64,000 nucleotides of DNA from JACCTU01 sp963700495. GTDB taxonomy: Bacteria; Actinomycetota; Thermoleophilia; Gaiellales; Gaiellaceae. The stretch lies in assembly GCA_963700495.1 (NCBI GenBank), contig CAVOXT010000001.1:372001-436000 (forward strand), written 5' to 3'. Positions 6,970 to 15,307 of the stretch are shown piece by piece. Position numbers and translations under genes: made by a program. The notes under the pieces are model-generated. The model was not told the origin of the DNA. It worked only from the letters and a program-made list of their open reading frames with translations, and searched no databases. The first letter of the stretch is position 1. Every line of letters begins with the position of its first letter.

Positions 6970-9849
6970 GTGAGCACGTTCGACGTCGACGGCCTCAACG
7001 CAGGCTACGCACGCGCCCTGCTCGACGAGTACCTGGAAAATCCGGAGGCCGTGCCAGACGAGTGGCGCCGGCTGTTCGAAAGCGGCGGCAGCGAGCTCGT
7101 CGCGACGCACCCGGGTCTGCTCCGCCTGCTCGAGACGCTTCGTCCCGACGGCAACGGCTCCGGTGTGCAAGCCGCCGCGCCCGCTGTGGCCGCTCCCGCC
7201 CCGGTCGCGCCCGCCCCGGTCGAGCCGGCCCCGGTCGCGCCGGCTCGCGCTCCCGCGCCCGCGCCGCCGGACGACCTGTTGCTCGGCGGCGTTGCGGCGG
7301 CGACGGCGCTCGTGAGAGCGCATCGGGTGCACGGGCACCTCGCCGCGCGACTCGACCCGCTCGGCTCCGAGCCCGTCGGCGATCCCGCGCTCGAGCCCGA
7401 GCGGCTCGAGCCGCCCCTGACGCCCGAGCTGCAGGAGCGAATTCCCGCGTCGCACCTCCGGCTGTACGTCCCCGGCGAGACGCTGGCCGAGGCGCTCCCC
7501 GCGCTTCGCGACACGTACACCGGGACGATGGCCTACGAGATCGAGCACATCTCCGACCACGAGGAGCGCGTCTGGCTCCGGCAGGCGGTCGAGTCGAGCC
7601 GCTACCGGCAGCCGCTCCCCGCCGACGAAAAGCGCCGTCTGCTCGAGCGGATGACCGAGGTCGAGGTCTTCGAGCGGTACCTCCAGCGCGCGTTCCTCGG
7701 CCAGAAGCAGTTCTCGATCGAGGGCCTCGACGCGCTCGTTTCGCTCCTCGACGAGGCGGTGGAGCTTGCGGCCGAGACCGGCACGCACCGTGTCGTCCTC
7801 GGCATGGCGCACCGCGGCCGGCTGAACGTGATCGTGCACACCCTCGGGCGCCCCTACGAGTACGTGCTCCGCGAGTTCGAGGGCGAACGCACGATCGACG
7901 CGGTCGTCTCCGATCCCGAAGGCGGCACCGGCGACGTCAAGTACCACCTCGGAGCCGAGGCCACGCGCATGACGAGCGCCGGCGACATCCAGGTCACGCT
8001 GGCATCGAACCCGAGCCACCTCGAAGCGGTCGACCCGGTCGTCGAGGGGATGACCCGCGCCGAGCAGACCGACCGGGGCACGCGAAACGGCCTCTCCGAC
8101 CCGGGTGTCGCGATGCCCATCCTGATCCACGGCGATGCCGCGTTCCCCGCGCAGGGAGTCGTCGCCGAGACGCTCAACCTTCAGGCGCTGCGCGGCTACT
8201 CGACCGGCGGCACGCTGCACGTGATCGCGAACAACCAGGTCGGGTTCACGACCGACCCGGGAGATGCCCGTTCGACGCGGCACTCGAGCGACCTCGCGAA
8301 GGGCTTCGACGTTCCGATCATCCACGTCAACGCCGACGACCCGGAGGCCGCGCTCGCGGCTGTCCGGCTCGCGATGGCGTTCCGCCGCCGCTTCTGCCAC
8401 GACGTCGTGATCGACCTCGTGGGCTACCGGCGGCACGGGCACAACGAGCAGGACGAGTCCGCCTACACGCAGCCGTTGATGGCGCAGCTGATCGACCGGC
8501 ACCCGCCGGTCCGCGAGCTCTACGCGCGGCAACTCGTCCAACAGGGGGTCGTCACGGAAGGCGAAGCGCAGGAGTTCGTGCAGCGCGCCGAGGCCAAGCT
8601 GCGCGAGGCGCACGAGCGCCTGCGCGAGCAGATCGGCAAGCCCGCGGATCGCGACGGACGCATCCCGCGCGCCGGCAGCGCCCCGGTGATCACTGCCGTG
8701 TCGGCCGACCGCCTCAGGGAGCTGAACAACGAGCTCCTGACGGTCCCTGACGACTTCACCGTCCACCCGAAGCTCATGAGGCAGCTGCTTCGGCGCGGGG
8801 AGGCGCTCCACTCCGGCGGGATCGACTGGGGCCACGCCGAAGCGCTCGCGTTCGCGTCGCTGCTCGTCGATGGGATTCCCATCCGTCTCACCGGTCAGGA
8901 CACCGAGCGCGGCACGTTCTCACACCGGCACATCGTCCTCCACGACGCGAAGAACGGCGGCGTATACGCGCCGATCCAGCACATCGGCGACGCCGCGGCT
9001 TCGTTCGAGGTCTTCAACTCCCCTCTCTCCGAGTACGCAGCGGTCGGCTTCGAGTACGGCTACTCGGTCGCGGCCCCAGAGTCGCTCGTGCTCTGGGAGG
9101 CGCAGTTCGGCGACTTCGTCAACGGCGCCCAGATCGCGATCGACCAGTTCATCGTGGCCGGGCTCTCGAAATGGGGCCAGACCTCCCGTCTGACGCTGTT
9201 GCTGCCGCACGGCTACGAGGGGAACGGCCCGGAGCACTCCAGCGCGAGGCTCGAGCGCTTCCTCCAGCTGGCTGCGCAGGAGAACATCCGGATCGCGAAC
9301 CCGACGACGGCGGCGCAGTCGTTCCATCTGCTCAGGCGTCAGGCTCTCGACCCGGCGGCCCGGCCGCTCGTCGTGATGACGCCGAAGGGCCTGCTGCGGC
9401 TCCGCGCGGCGCTCAGCCCGCTCGAGGAGCTCAGCGAGGGCGCGTTCCGGCCCGTGATCGACGACGCCCAGGCCGATCACGCGGCCGTCCGCCGGCTCGT
9501 CCTCAGCAACGGAAAGGTCTACTACGACATCGTCGGGCACGAGGCCCGACCGGCGGCGACCCACGTCGCGGTCGCCCGGATCGAGCAGCTGTACCCGTTT
9601 CCGGTCGCTGAGGCGGCCGACCTCGTCCGGAGCTACGACGCGCTCGAGGAGATCGTCTGGGCGCAGGAGGAGCCGCAGAACATGGGCGCCTGGCGCGCGA
9701 TCCGCCACCGCCTCGAGGAGGCGGCGGGCGCCGCCGGCGTGCCGGTGCGCTACGTCGGACGCCCCTGGCGCGCCAGCCCGAGCGAGGGCTACCCGACCGC
9801 CCACCTGCACGAGCAGGACCGGATCGTCCGGGAGGCGCTCGCGCGCTAG
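6970..9849 (+). CDS. sucA: 2-oxoglutarate dehydrogenase E1 component
   Basis: The 959-residue thiamine-diphosphate enzyme decarboxylates 2-oxoglutarate in the TCA cycle. Residues 1-60 hold the short E1 N-terminal motif ('AGYARALLDEYLENPEAVPDEWRRLF'). A Pro/Ala linker runs to about residue 100. The catalytic part contains 'AHRVHGHLAARLDPLG', 'GMAHRGRLNVI', 'HGDAAFPAQGVVAETLNL', 'GFTTDP', 'RRHGHNEQDE' and a C-terminal transketolase-like half ('GQDTERGTFSHRH', 'WEAQFGDFVNGAQ', 'GYEGNGPEHSSARLERFLQ'). The length is like E. coli SucA. The fused E2-type acyltransferase domain of mycobacterial Kgd is absent. GTG start with a -10-like box 6 bases upstream. E2 and E3 genes are not in the window. Confidence 0.95.
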   Translation: MSTFDVDGLNAGYARALLDEYLENPEAVPDEWRRLFESGGSELVATHPGLLRLLETLRPDGNGSGVQAAAPAVAAPAPVAPAPVEPAPVAPARAPAPAPPDDLLLGGVAAATALVRAHRVHGHLAARLDPLGSEPVGDPALEPERLEPPLTPELQERIPASHLRLYVPGETLAEALPALRDTYTGTMAYEIEHISDHEERVWLRQAVESSRYRQPLPADEKRRLLERMTEVEVFERYLQRAFLGQKQFSIEGLDALVSLLDEAVELAAETGTHRVVLGMAHRGRLNVIVHTLGRPYEYVLREFEGERTIDAVVSDPEGGTGDVKYHLGAEATRMTSAGDIQVTLASNPSHLEAVDPVVEGMTRAEQTDRGTRNGLSDPGVAMPILIHGDAAFPAQGVVAETLNLQALRGYSTGGTLHVIANNQVGFTTDPGDARSTRHSSDLAKGFDVPIIHVNADDPEAALAAVRLAMAFRRRFCHDVVIDLVGYRRHGHNEQDESAYTQPLMAQLIDRHPPVRELYARQLVQQGVVTEGEAQEFVQRAEAKLREAHERLREQIGKPADRDGRIPRAGSAPVITAVSADRLRELNNELLTVPDDFTVHPKLMRQLLRRGEALHSGGIDWGHAEALAFASLLVDGIPIRLTGQDTERGTFSHRHIVLHDAKNGGVYAPIQHIGDAAASFEVFNSPLSEYAAVGFEYGYSVAAPESLVLWEAQFGDFVNGAQIAIDQFIVAGLSKWGQTSRLTLLLPHGYEGNGPEHSSARLERFLQLAAQENIRIANPTTAAQSFHLLRRQALDPAARPLVVMTPKGLLRLRAALSPLEELSEGAFRPVIDDAQADHAAVRRLVLSNGKVYYDIVGHEARPAATHVAVARIEQLYPFPVAEAADLVRSYDALEEIVWAQEEPQNMGAWRAIRHRLEEAAGAAGVPVRYVGRPWRASPSEGYPTAHLHEQDRIVREALAR

Positions 9850-10025
9850 CGGGACGGCGGGCGCAGGCGGCCGCGCCAGTACGTGAGCGCCAGCGCGGCC
9901 GCGCGAGGCGCCTGCTTACGGGTCGCGTCGAGGATCTGCCGGCGTTGCTGCGCCGGGAGCCGGCGCCAGACCTCGAACGCTGTGAGCGCGAGGCCGACCG
10001 GGGTCGGCTTCCTCAGGCGTGGCAC
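9846..10025 (-). CDS. Small basic protein (59 aa), unknown function
   Basis: The frame starts at GTG 10025 and ends at a TAG that overlaps, antiparallel, the TAG of the 2-oxoglutarate dehydrogenase gene. The product is basic and helical ('RLRKPTPVGLALTAFEVWRRLP', then 'RRQILDATRKQAPRAAALAL'). Codon third positions are almost all G or C as in neighbouring real genes, and GAGG lies about 8 bases upstream of the start. I recognise no family, but composition and coding pattern support expression. Confidence 0.55.
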   Translation of the reverse strand: MPRLRKPTPVGLALTAFEVWRRLPAQQRRQILDATRKQAPRAAALALTYWRGRLRPPSR

Positions 10026-10272
10026 GCGACCATCCTCGCAAAAGCTGCGACGCTACGCTGTCCGCAGGGCGCCGAGCGGGGAGGGGGCTCGACTCCGGCC
10101 GGCCCGGCGCCGGGAAGACGGAGACGGTCGTCTCGAGCGTCGCGACGGGCATCTGGAGGGTCCGGCCGGGCTCGCCGCTAGCGTCGTCGAGGCCCAACGG
10201 TACGAGGAAGGCGGCTGATAGCCCTCCAGCCGCTGTCAGGATCAACGCAGCCCTAACGACAATTGCTCTCAT
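9916..10272 (-). CDS. Possible small exported protein (118 aa), doubtful
   Basis: ATG 10272 opens a frame with a signal-peptide-like start (MRAIVVRAALILTAAGGLSAAFLVPLG) followed by a low-complexity Pro/Arg-rich region. Its 3' third overlaps the 59-residue gene in another frame, so only the first 80 residues could be independent. Codon third positions are less GC-biased than in neighbours. It could be a decayed secreted-protein gene. Nothing else is seen between 10026 and 10332. Confidence 0.3.
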   Translation of the reverse strand: MRAIVVRAALILTAAGGLSAAFLVPLGLDDASGEPGRTLQMPVATLETTVSVFPAPGRPESSPLPARRPADSVASQLLRGWSRATPEEADPGRPRAHSVRGLAPAPGAATPADPRRDP

Positions 10273-10332
10273 GTTTTCATCCGGATCCGCCGAAATCACC
10301 CATATGAGGTATCGGCACCCGGGGCGGAACGA

Positions 10333-12114
10333 TTGAGGGGGCCGGAACTGGGCAGCTTCAAGTTCAAGCTCGTCGCCTACTTCGTGCTGCTCTCGCTCCT
10401 GCCGGCCGCGGCTGCCTTCTGGGGCTTCAGCTCGGTCGCCGAGCAGAGCGAGGTCAGGCGCGTCGACGCGCGTCTTCAGTCCGGGCTCCGTGCCGGCGTT
10501 GCCGCCTACAGCGAGGACCTCGACGAGGCAATGCGCCAGGCGACGGCGCTCGCGAACGATCTGAGCTTCCAAATAGCGCTCGCCGCCGGCGACGAGGCCA
10601 CCGCCCAGAAGCTGCTTCACGGCGCCCCGAACGTCCGCGTCGAGACGCCGGAGTTCCAGATCGGCAGTCGCCCCGCACTCGCCGCCGAGCGCCGGGTTCG
10701 GGTCGTCGGGCCGAACGGCCTGCTCGGGTACGTGATCGCCGCCGCGCCGTTCGATCGGGAGCTGCTGCTCAAGGTGAAAGAGCGCTCGGGGCTCGACGCC
10801 CATGAGCAGTTCGTCGTCGTCGTCCGCGGGCGGCTCGTCGCCGGCGTTGGTTGGACCCAGGCGAAGCTTGCTGTCCCGGCGGAGCGGCCGTCCACAGTCA
10901 CGCTCAACGGGCAGCGCGTTCGCGTGCTCGTGGCATCGACCGGCGGCGACGCGTCGCAGCCGTCGCTCGGCGTCGTGTACCCGCAAGACTCGATCGACGC
11001 CGCAACCTCCGGTATCCAGCGTCGCCTGCTGGTCGGTCTGCTCGCGGCGCTGTTGCTCATCGCCGTGGTGGCCTACCTCGAAGGACGCTCGATCGTCCGC
11101 AACGTTTCGAACATCGCCCGGGCGGCGAACGCGATCGCCCGCGGCAAGCTCGACGAGCGCGTGCCCGTCAAGGGCCGCGACGAGCTCGCGAAGCTGGGCA
11201 ACGCTTTCAACCAGATGGCCGACCAGCTTCAGCTACGGCTGGAGGAGCTCGAGTCGGAGCGCCACCGCCTGCGCGAGGCTATCTCGCGATTCGGTGACGC
11301 CCTCGCAGCGACACACGACACCGACCAGCTTCTGCGAGCAATCGTCGAGACGGCGGTCGAGGCGACCGCCGCGACCGGTGGGATGCTGGTCGGCGCCGAC
11401 GGTCAGATCGTCGAGGTCGGCGCTCTCGGCACCGGCGCTGACCAGCTCGAGTACCCGCTCCGCGCCGGCCCGAGCACGTTCGGGACGCTCTTCCTCTTCG
11501 GCCGGAACTTCGACGACGAGGCCCGCGCGACCGCGGTGTGGCTCGTCGGCCAATCGGTGATCGCGCTCGACAACGCGAAGCTGCACCGGATCGTCGAGCG
11601 GCAGGCGATGATCGACGGGCTGACCGGGCTCTCGAACCGCCGCCAGGCTGAGGACGCGCTCCATGCGGAGCTCTCGCGTGCGGCACGATTCGGCGGACCG
11701 CTCTCGGTCGTGATCGGCGACCTCGACGACTTCAAGGTCGTCAACGACGAGCACGGCCACCCGGTCGGCGACACCGTCCTGCGCGAGTTCGCACGCGTGC
11801 TCGAAGGTCTTGTCCGCGAGGTCGACGTTGCTGCGCGCTGGGGAGGCGAGGAGTTCCTGCTCGTCCTGCCCGGAACCGACGCGAGCGGCGCCGCGCGACT
11901 CGCCCACCGGATCCGGGACTACCTCGAGGGCACGACGCTCGTGACCCCTGAGCGCGTGCCCGTCAGGATCACGGCCAGCTTCGGTGTGGCCGAGTTCGAG
12001 GAGGGCTGGGACGTTGCGACACTCGTCGCGGCGGCCGATGCCGCGCTCTACGAAGCCAAGCGGAGCGGCAAGAACCGTGTGGAGCGGGCTCCGGACGCTA
12101 GTAGGCGTCCGTAA
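10333..12114 (+). CDS. Diguanylate cyclase with extracellular sensor, HAMP and GAF domains
   Basis: The 593-residue protein should make cyclic di-GMP from GTP at the membrane. The order is: helix 1 at residues 8-28; a periplasmic-side sensor of about 200 residues; helix 2 ('LLVGLLAALLLIAVVAYL') near 235-255; HAMP ('NIARAANAIARGKLDERVPVKGRDELAKLGNAFNQMAD'); a GAF-like domain (about 330-420); then GGDEF from 'DGLTGLSNRRQAEDAL'. The active-site loop reads RWGGEEF, so the site looks catalytically intact. No RxxD inhibitory site is obvious before it. The start TTG 10333 gives a basic N-terminus before helix 1. Transcribed alone. Confidence 0.9.
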   Translation: MRGPELGSFKFKLVAYFVLLSLLPAAAAFWGFSSVAEQSEVRRVDARLQSGLRAGVAAYSEDLDEAMRQATALANDLSFQIALAAGDEATAQKLLHGAPNVRVETPEFQIGSRPALAAERRVRVVGPNGLLGYVIAAAPFDRELLLKVKERSGLDAHEQFVVVVRGRLVAGVGWTQAKLAVPAERPSTVTLNGQRVRVLVASTGGDASQPSLGVVYPQDSIDAATSGIQRRLLVGLLAALLLIAVVAYLEGRSIVRNVSNIARAANAIARGKLDERVPVKGRDELAKLGNAFNQMADQLQLRLEELESERHRLREAISRFGDALAATHDTDQLLRAIVETAVEATAATGGMLVGADGQIVEVGALGTGADQLEYPLRAGPSTFGTLFLFGRNFDDEARATAVWLVGQSVIALDNAKLHRIVERQAMIDGLTGLSNRRQAEDALHAELSRAARFGGPLSVVIGDLDDFKVVNDEHGHPVGDTVLREFARVLEGLVREVDVAARWGGEEFLLVLPGTDASGAARLAHRIRDYLEGTTLVTPERVPVRITASFGVAEFEEGWDVATLVAAADAALYEAKRSGKNRVERAPDASRRP

Positions 12115-12162
12115 TCTGCGCTAACCTCCTGCCCCAGGTTTCGTCAGACTTCACCGTGGCCT

Positions 12163-12168
12163 TACAAT
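12163..12168 (+). promoter_or_regulatory. -10 box upstream of the 102-aa gene
   Basis: TACAAT sits 43 bases before ATG 12212. The leader carries GGAGGA just before the start, so this is a leadered transcript. No clear -35. Confidence 0.4.
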
Positions 12169-12211
12169 TGAGCTGCCGCCCAGCGCCCCGCCCCCGAGCA
12201 CGGAGGACCCA

Positions 12212-12520
12212 ATGCAGGTAGAGACCCCGTCGTTGTTCGCACAGGTGATCCAGGAGCATCTCGAGCTCCGCGACAAGAACTCGCAGCTCGAGACCCGGAT
12301 GCCGATCGACCACTACAAGTCCGAGGATCCGTTCAACAACCACCCGTTGTTCAAGACCGAGGAGCAGGCGCGGCTCGAGGAGACCCAGGATGGGCTCGAG
12401 GCTCCCGAGGTCATCACAGTCGCAAGCTCGCTCGGCTGGCCCGGTGAAGAGACCGCCTTCGGCGAAGAGACCGAGGAGGGTCTCTGGAGCCGCTCGCGGG
12501 ACTTCGACTGGGGCGACTAG
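12212..12520 (+). CDS. Acidic hypothetical protein (102 aa)
   Basis: A strong Shine-Dalgarno (GGAGGA, 4-5 bases before ATG) supports the start. The product is hydrophilic and acidic, with a helical N-terminal half ('VIQEHLELRDKNSQLETRMPIDHYK', then 'DPFNNHPLFKTEEQARLEETQ') and a Glu/Trp-rich tail ending FDWGD. No transmembrane segment. I do not recognise the family. Confidence 0.65.
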   Translation: MQVETPSLFAQVIQEHLELRDKNSQLETRMPIDHYKSEDPFNNHPLFKTEEQARLEETQDGLEAPEVITVASSLGWPGEETAFGEETEEGLWSRSRDFDWGD

Positions 12521-12579
12521 TCCCGCTGCCTTAGGCTCGGCGGACACCCTTCGTTCACCGACGGGGGCGGTTCTCGCTC

Positions 12580-13341
12580 GTGGGTCCGGCCTATCCAACC
12601 GACGCGCATCGGCACGCCGCGGAGGAGCTGACGGCGCTCTTCGCCGCACGGCCCGAGACGCAGGCGGTGCTGCTCATCAACTCGTGCGCGCGCGGGAAGG
12701 CGACTCCCGACAGTTGCCTCGACATGTTCGTTCTCGTGCCGCCCGACGTGCGCGACGCGATCCGGCCGTGGTGGTGGGAGCAGCGTGAGCGCCACGAGGC
12801 TGTCGCGGCGCTCCGGCGCGCAGGAAGGTTCTCGGACGTCCATCTGAGCGTGATCGACGGGGAGTTCGTCCGCCCGCACGCGTACGACGAGCACGACCCA
12901 CTGGAGCTGAGGGTTGGAAACACGCTCACGTACTCGGTGACGCTCTTCGAGCGCGGCGACCGGCTCGGGGAGCTACGGGCTCGCTGGCTGCCGTTCTACG
13001 ACGAGGCGCTGCGCGCGGAGCGGCTCGCGTGGGCCTGCCGGTTCATCGACGGGAACCTCGACGTCGTCCCCTGGTATGTCGACCGCGAGCTCTACTTCCA
13101 GGCGTTCGCGCGCGTCTACCGGACGATCGACGCGTTCCTCTGCGCCCTGCACGTCTCGCGCCGGATCTACCCGATCGCCTACGACAAGTGGATCCACGAG
13201 CAGGTGGTCGAGAACCTGGGTCTGCCGGACCTCTACCCACAGCTCGTCCGCCTGCTGGAAGTGCAGCGTCTCGAGAGCCGCGAGCTCGTCGACAAGGCTG
13301 CGGATCTGCACGCACTCGTCGAGGCGTACGTCGTCGACTAG
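12580..13341 (+). CDS. Nucleotidyltransferase-fold protein
   Basis: The 253-residue protein begins with the pol-beta nucleotidyltransferase pattern: 'VLLINSCARGKATPDSCLDMFVLV' aligns with G-S-x-A-R-G-x-A-x-x-x-S-D-x-D. The usual GS is NS and the first Asp of the DxD pair is Cys-Leu-Asp, so catalysis may be impaired. A helical C-terminal half follows. GTG start. The substrate is unknown. Another nucleotidyltransferase-like protein (DUF4037) lies 3 kb downstream. It overlaps the convergent kynureninase gene by 4 bases. Confidence 0.6.
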   Translation: MGPAYPTDAHRHAAEELTALFAARPETQAVLLINSCARGKATPDSCLDMFVLVPPDVRDAIRPWWWEQRERHEAVAALRRAGRFSDVHLSVIDGEFVRPHAYDEHDPLELRVGNTLTYSVTLFERGDRLGELRARWLPFYDEALRAERLAWACRFIDGNLDVVPWYVDRELYFQAFARVYRTIDAFLCALHVSRRIYPIAYDKWIHEQVVENLGLPDLYPQLVRLLEVQRLESRELVDKAADLHALVEAYVVD

Positions 13342-14570
13342 GTGACGCGAGTCGGGGCCGCGTCGACGAGCTCGTGCTCGCCCGACTCGACGAGACGCGC
13401 GAGCCGGTCGACGGCGTCCCAGACGTCGACGAAGCGCGTGTAGAGCGGCGGCAGCCCGAGCCGGATCGAGTCTGGGCTCCGGAAGTCGGGGACGACGTTT
13501 GCGCGCTCGATCAGCGCGCGGCAGATGCGCCAACCGTCCGGATGGCGAACGGAGACGTGCGAGCCGCGTCGCGCAGCATCGCGTGGAGAGCCGAGCTCGA
13601 ACCCAAGAGATCCGAGCCGCTCGTCGTGCAGCGCGACGACGAGCTCGGTCAGCGCGACGCTCTTCGCGCGCAGCGCGTCGATCCCCGCCTCGGCGACGAG
13701 CTCCGCTCCGACTTCGACGGCAACGAGGCCGAGGACAGGCGGAGTCCCGGCGAGGAAGCGCCCGATCCCCGGCACGGGGTCGTATACAGGTCCCATCGCG
13801 AACTGCTCTCGCTGGCCGAACCAGCCCCAGATCGGCGAGCGAAGCCGCTCCTGCAGGTCGCGGCGGACATAGAGGAACGCGGGCGCGCCGGGCCCGGCGT
13901 TGAGGTACTTGTAGGTGCAGCCGACCGCGAGGTCGACGCCCGCATCCTCGAGCCGGACCGGGACTGCCCCGGCCGAGTGACTCAGGTCCCAGAGCACGAG
14001 CGCCCCGGCAGCGTGGCCGATCTCGGTGATCGCGTCGACATCGGCGAGCGCGCCCGAGCGGTACGCGACCTGCGACAGGCACACCAGGCCGACCTCGTGC
14101 CCACGGCAGGCGCGCTGCACGTCGTCGGGTGTCGGCCCCTCGATGGGGTCGGTCTCGAACAGGACGAGGTCGCCGAGCCCCTCGAGCACGTAGCGGTCGG
14201 TCGGGAAGTTGTCGACGTCGGTGACGAGCACGCCGGCATTGCACGCGCGCGCCGCCGACGCGAGCTTGAAGAGGTTGACGGTGGTGGAGTCGCATACGAG
14301 GACCTCGCCCGGGTTCGCTCCGAGCACTCCTTCGGCAAGGACGTCGCCGACCCGACGCGGCAGGTCGATCCAGTCCGGCCAGGCAGAGACGAGCCGTGTG
14401 CCCCACTCGCCGACGTGCTGTCCCATCCGCTCGACCGTCTCGTTCGGCAGCCGCCCGAGCGAGTTTCCGTCCGCGTAGATCCGCTCGGGATCCTCGATCA
14501 CGAAGCGGTCGCGAAAGTGGGCGAGCGGGTCGGTGAGGTCGAGCGCCTCCGCATCGGCCCGCCCGGTCAC
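13338..14570 (-). CDS. kynU: Kynureninase
   Basis: The 410-residue PLP enzyme cleaves kynurenine to anthranilate and alanine. Landmarks are 'IYADGNSLGRLPNETVERM' at the N-terminus, 'VCDSTTVNLFKLASAA', 'LVLWDLSHSAGAVPV' (PLP-binding Asp), the Schiff-base lysine in 'GCTYKYLNAGPGAPAFLYV' and 'GWFGQREQFAM'. The start GTG 14570 overlaps the stop of the upstream hydrolase gene (GTGA), so both are translated from one message. Together they form steps two and three of tryptophan breakdown. The dioxygenase gene is not in this window. Confidence 0.92.
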   Translation of the reverse strand: MTGRADAEALDLTDPLAHFRDRFVIEDPERIYADGNSLGRLPNETVERMGQHVGEWGTRLVSAWPDWIDLPRRVGDVLAEGVLGANPGEVLVCDSTTVNLFKLASAARACNAGVLVTDVDNFPTDRYVLEGLGDLVLFETDPIEGPTPDDVQRACRGHEVGLVCLSQVAYRSGALADVDAITEIGHAAGALVLWDLSHSAGAVPVRLEDAGVDLAVGCTYKYLNAGPGAPAFLYVRRDLQERLRSPIWGWFGQREQFAMGPVYDPVPGIGRFLAGTPPVLGLVAVEVGAELVAEAGIDALRAKSVALTELVVALHDERLGSLGFELGSPRDAARRGSHVSVRHPDGWRICRALIERANVVPDFRSPDSIRLGLPPLYTRFVDVWDAVDRLARLVESGEHELVDAAPTRVT

Positions 14571-15238
14571 GGCAGCCGCCGGGCGATCACGGCCCAGCTC
14601 TCGGAGGCCGGGTCGAGACACTCGAAGTGCCCCTCGTCCGTCTCGACCAGCTCGACGGCGTCGCCGGCCTCGCGGGCCCGCTGCTCGTATGCGCGGCTCA
14701 TCTCGATCGGGACCGTATCGTCGCGCCGCCCGTGCACCAGCAGCTGCGGGACGCCGAGCGGGAGCAGCCGCGCCGGCGAGGCCTCGGCGTAGCGATCTGG
14801 AAGCTCGGTCGGCGAACCGCCGATCAGCTCGCCGACGACGCGAGCGCTGAGCCCGCGGTGCCACGCGTCCTCGAGGTCGAGAACCCCTGCCTGCGAGATC
14901 GCGAGTGCAGCGCCGCAACGCGCCGCCGCCCACAGCGCGAGCTGCCCGCCGGCCGAGTGGCCGAGGGTCACGACGGGGAGCCCGACGGTGTGCGCGGCGA
15001 GCGTCGCGGCCTCGACGTCGTCGAACGTCGCCGGCCAGCCGCCGCCGTTGCCGAGCCGCCGGTACTCGACGTTCCACGCGGAGTAGCCGCGTGCAACGAG
15101 GTCGTCGCACAGCGCGTCCATCAGCTCGCTTCCCCACCGGTCGCGCCAGAAGCCGCCGTGCAGGACGACGACGACGGCGCAGGCACCCGCGACGGAGCGT
15201 ACGTCGACGACCTGAGCCGCGTGCCTGCCGTACCGCAA
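14567..15238 (-). CDS. Alpha/beta hydrolase, likely kynurenine formamidase
   Basis: The 223-residue alpha/beta hydrolase has the oxyanion motif 'VVLHGGFWR', the nucleophile elbow 'GHSAGGQ', a probable acid in 'HGRRDDTVP' and the catalytic histidine in 'DEGHFECLD'. HGGFW is typical of arylformamidases (N-formylkynurenine hydrolases). Its stop overlaps the kynureninase start, which strongly supports this substrate. TTG 15238 is the likely start. A general esterase role cannot be excluded from sequence alone. Confidence 0.8.
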   Translation of the reverse strand: MRYGRHAAQVVDVRSVAGACAVVVVLHGGFWRDRWGSELMDALCDDLVARGYSAWNVEYRRLGNGGGWPATFDDVEAATLAAHTVGLPVVTLGHSAGGQLALWAAARCGAALAISQAGVLDLEDAWHRGLSARVVGELIGGSPTELPDRYAEASPARLLPLGVPQLLVHGRRDDTVPIEMSRAYEQRAREAGDAVELVETDEGHFECLDPASESWAVIARRLP

Positions 15239-15294
15239 CGGGTTAGTCGCCGCGCAGCACAGCCAGAATTAACACGGGCCTCACCTCGCGAGGG

Positions 15295-15300
15295 TACCTT
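15295..15300 (+). promoter_or_regulatory. -10 box, leaderless start
   Basis: TACCTT lies 7 bases before ATG 15308; no Shine-Dalgarno. Confidence 0.4.
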
Positions 15301-15307
15301 CGGCGAG

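Noticed and set aside
6853..8835. 660-residue open frame antisense to the 2-oxoglutarate dehydrogenase gene
   Set aside because: Very long antisense frames are common in GC-rich genes. The product has no recognisable motif and the sense strand encodes a complete conserved enzyme.
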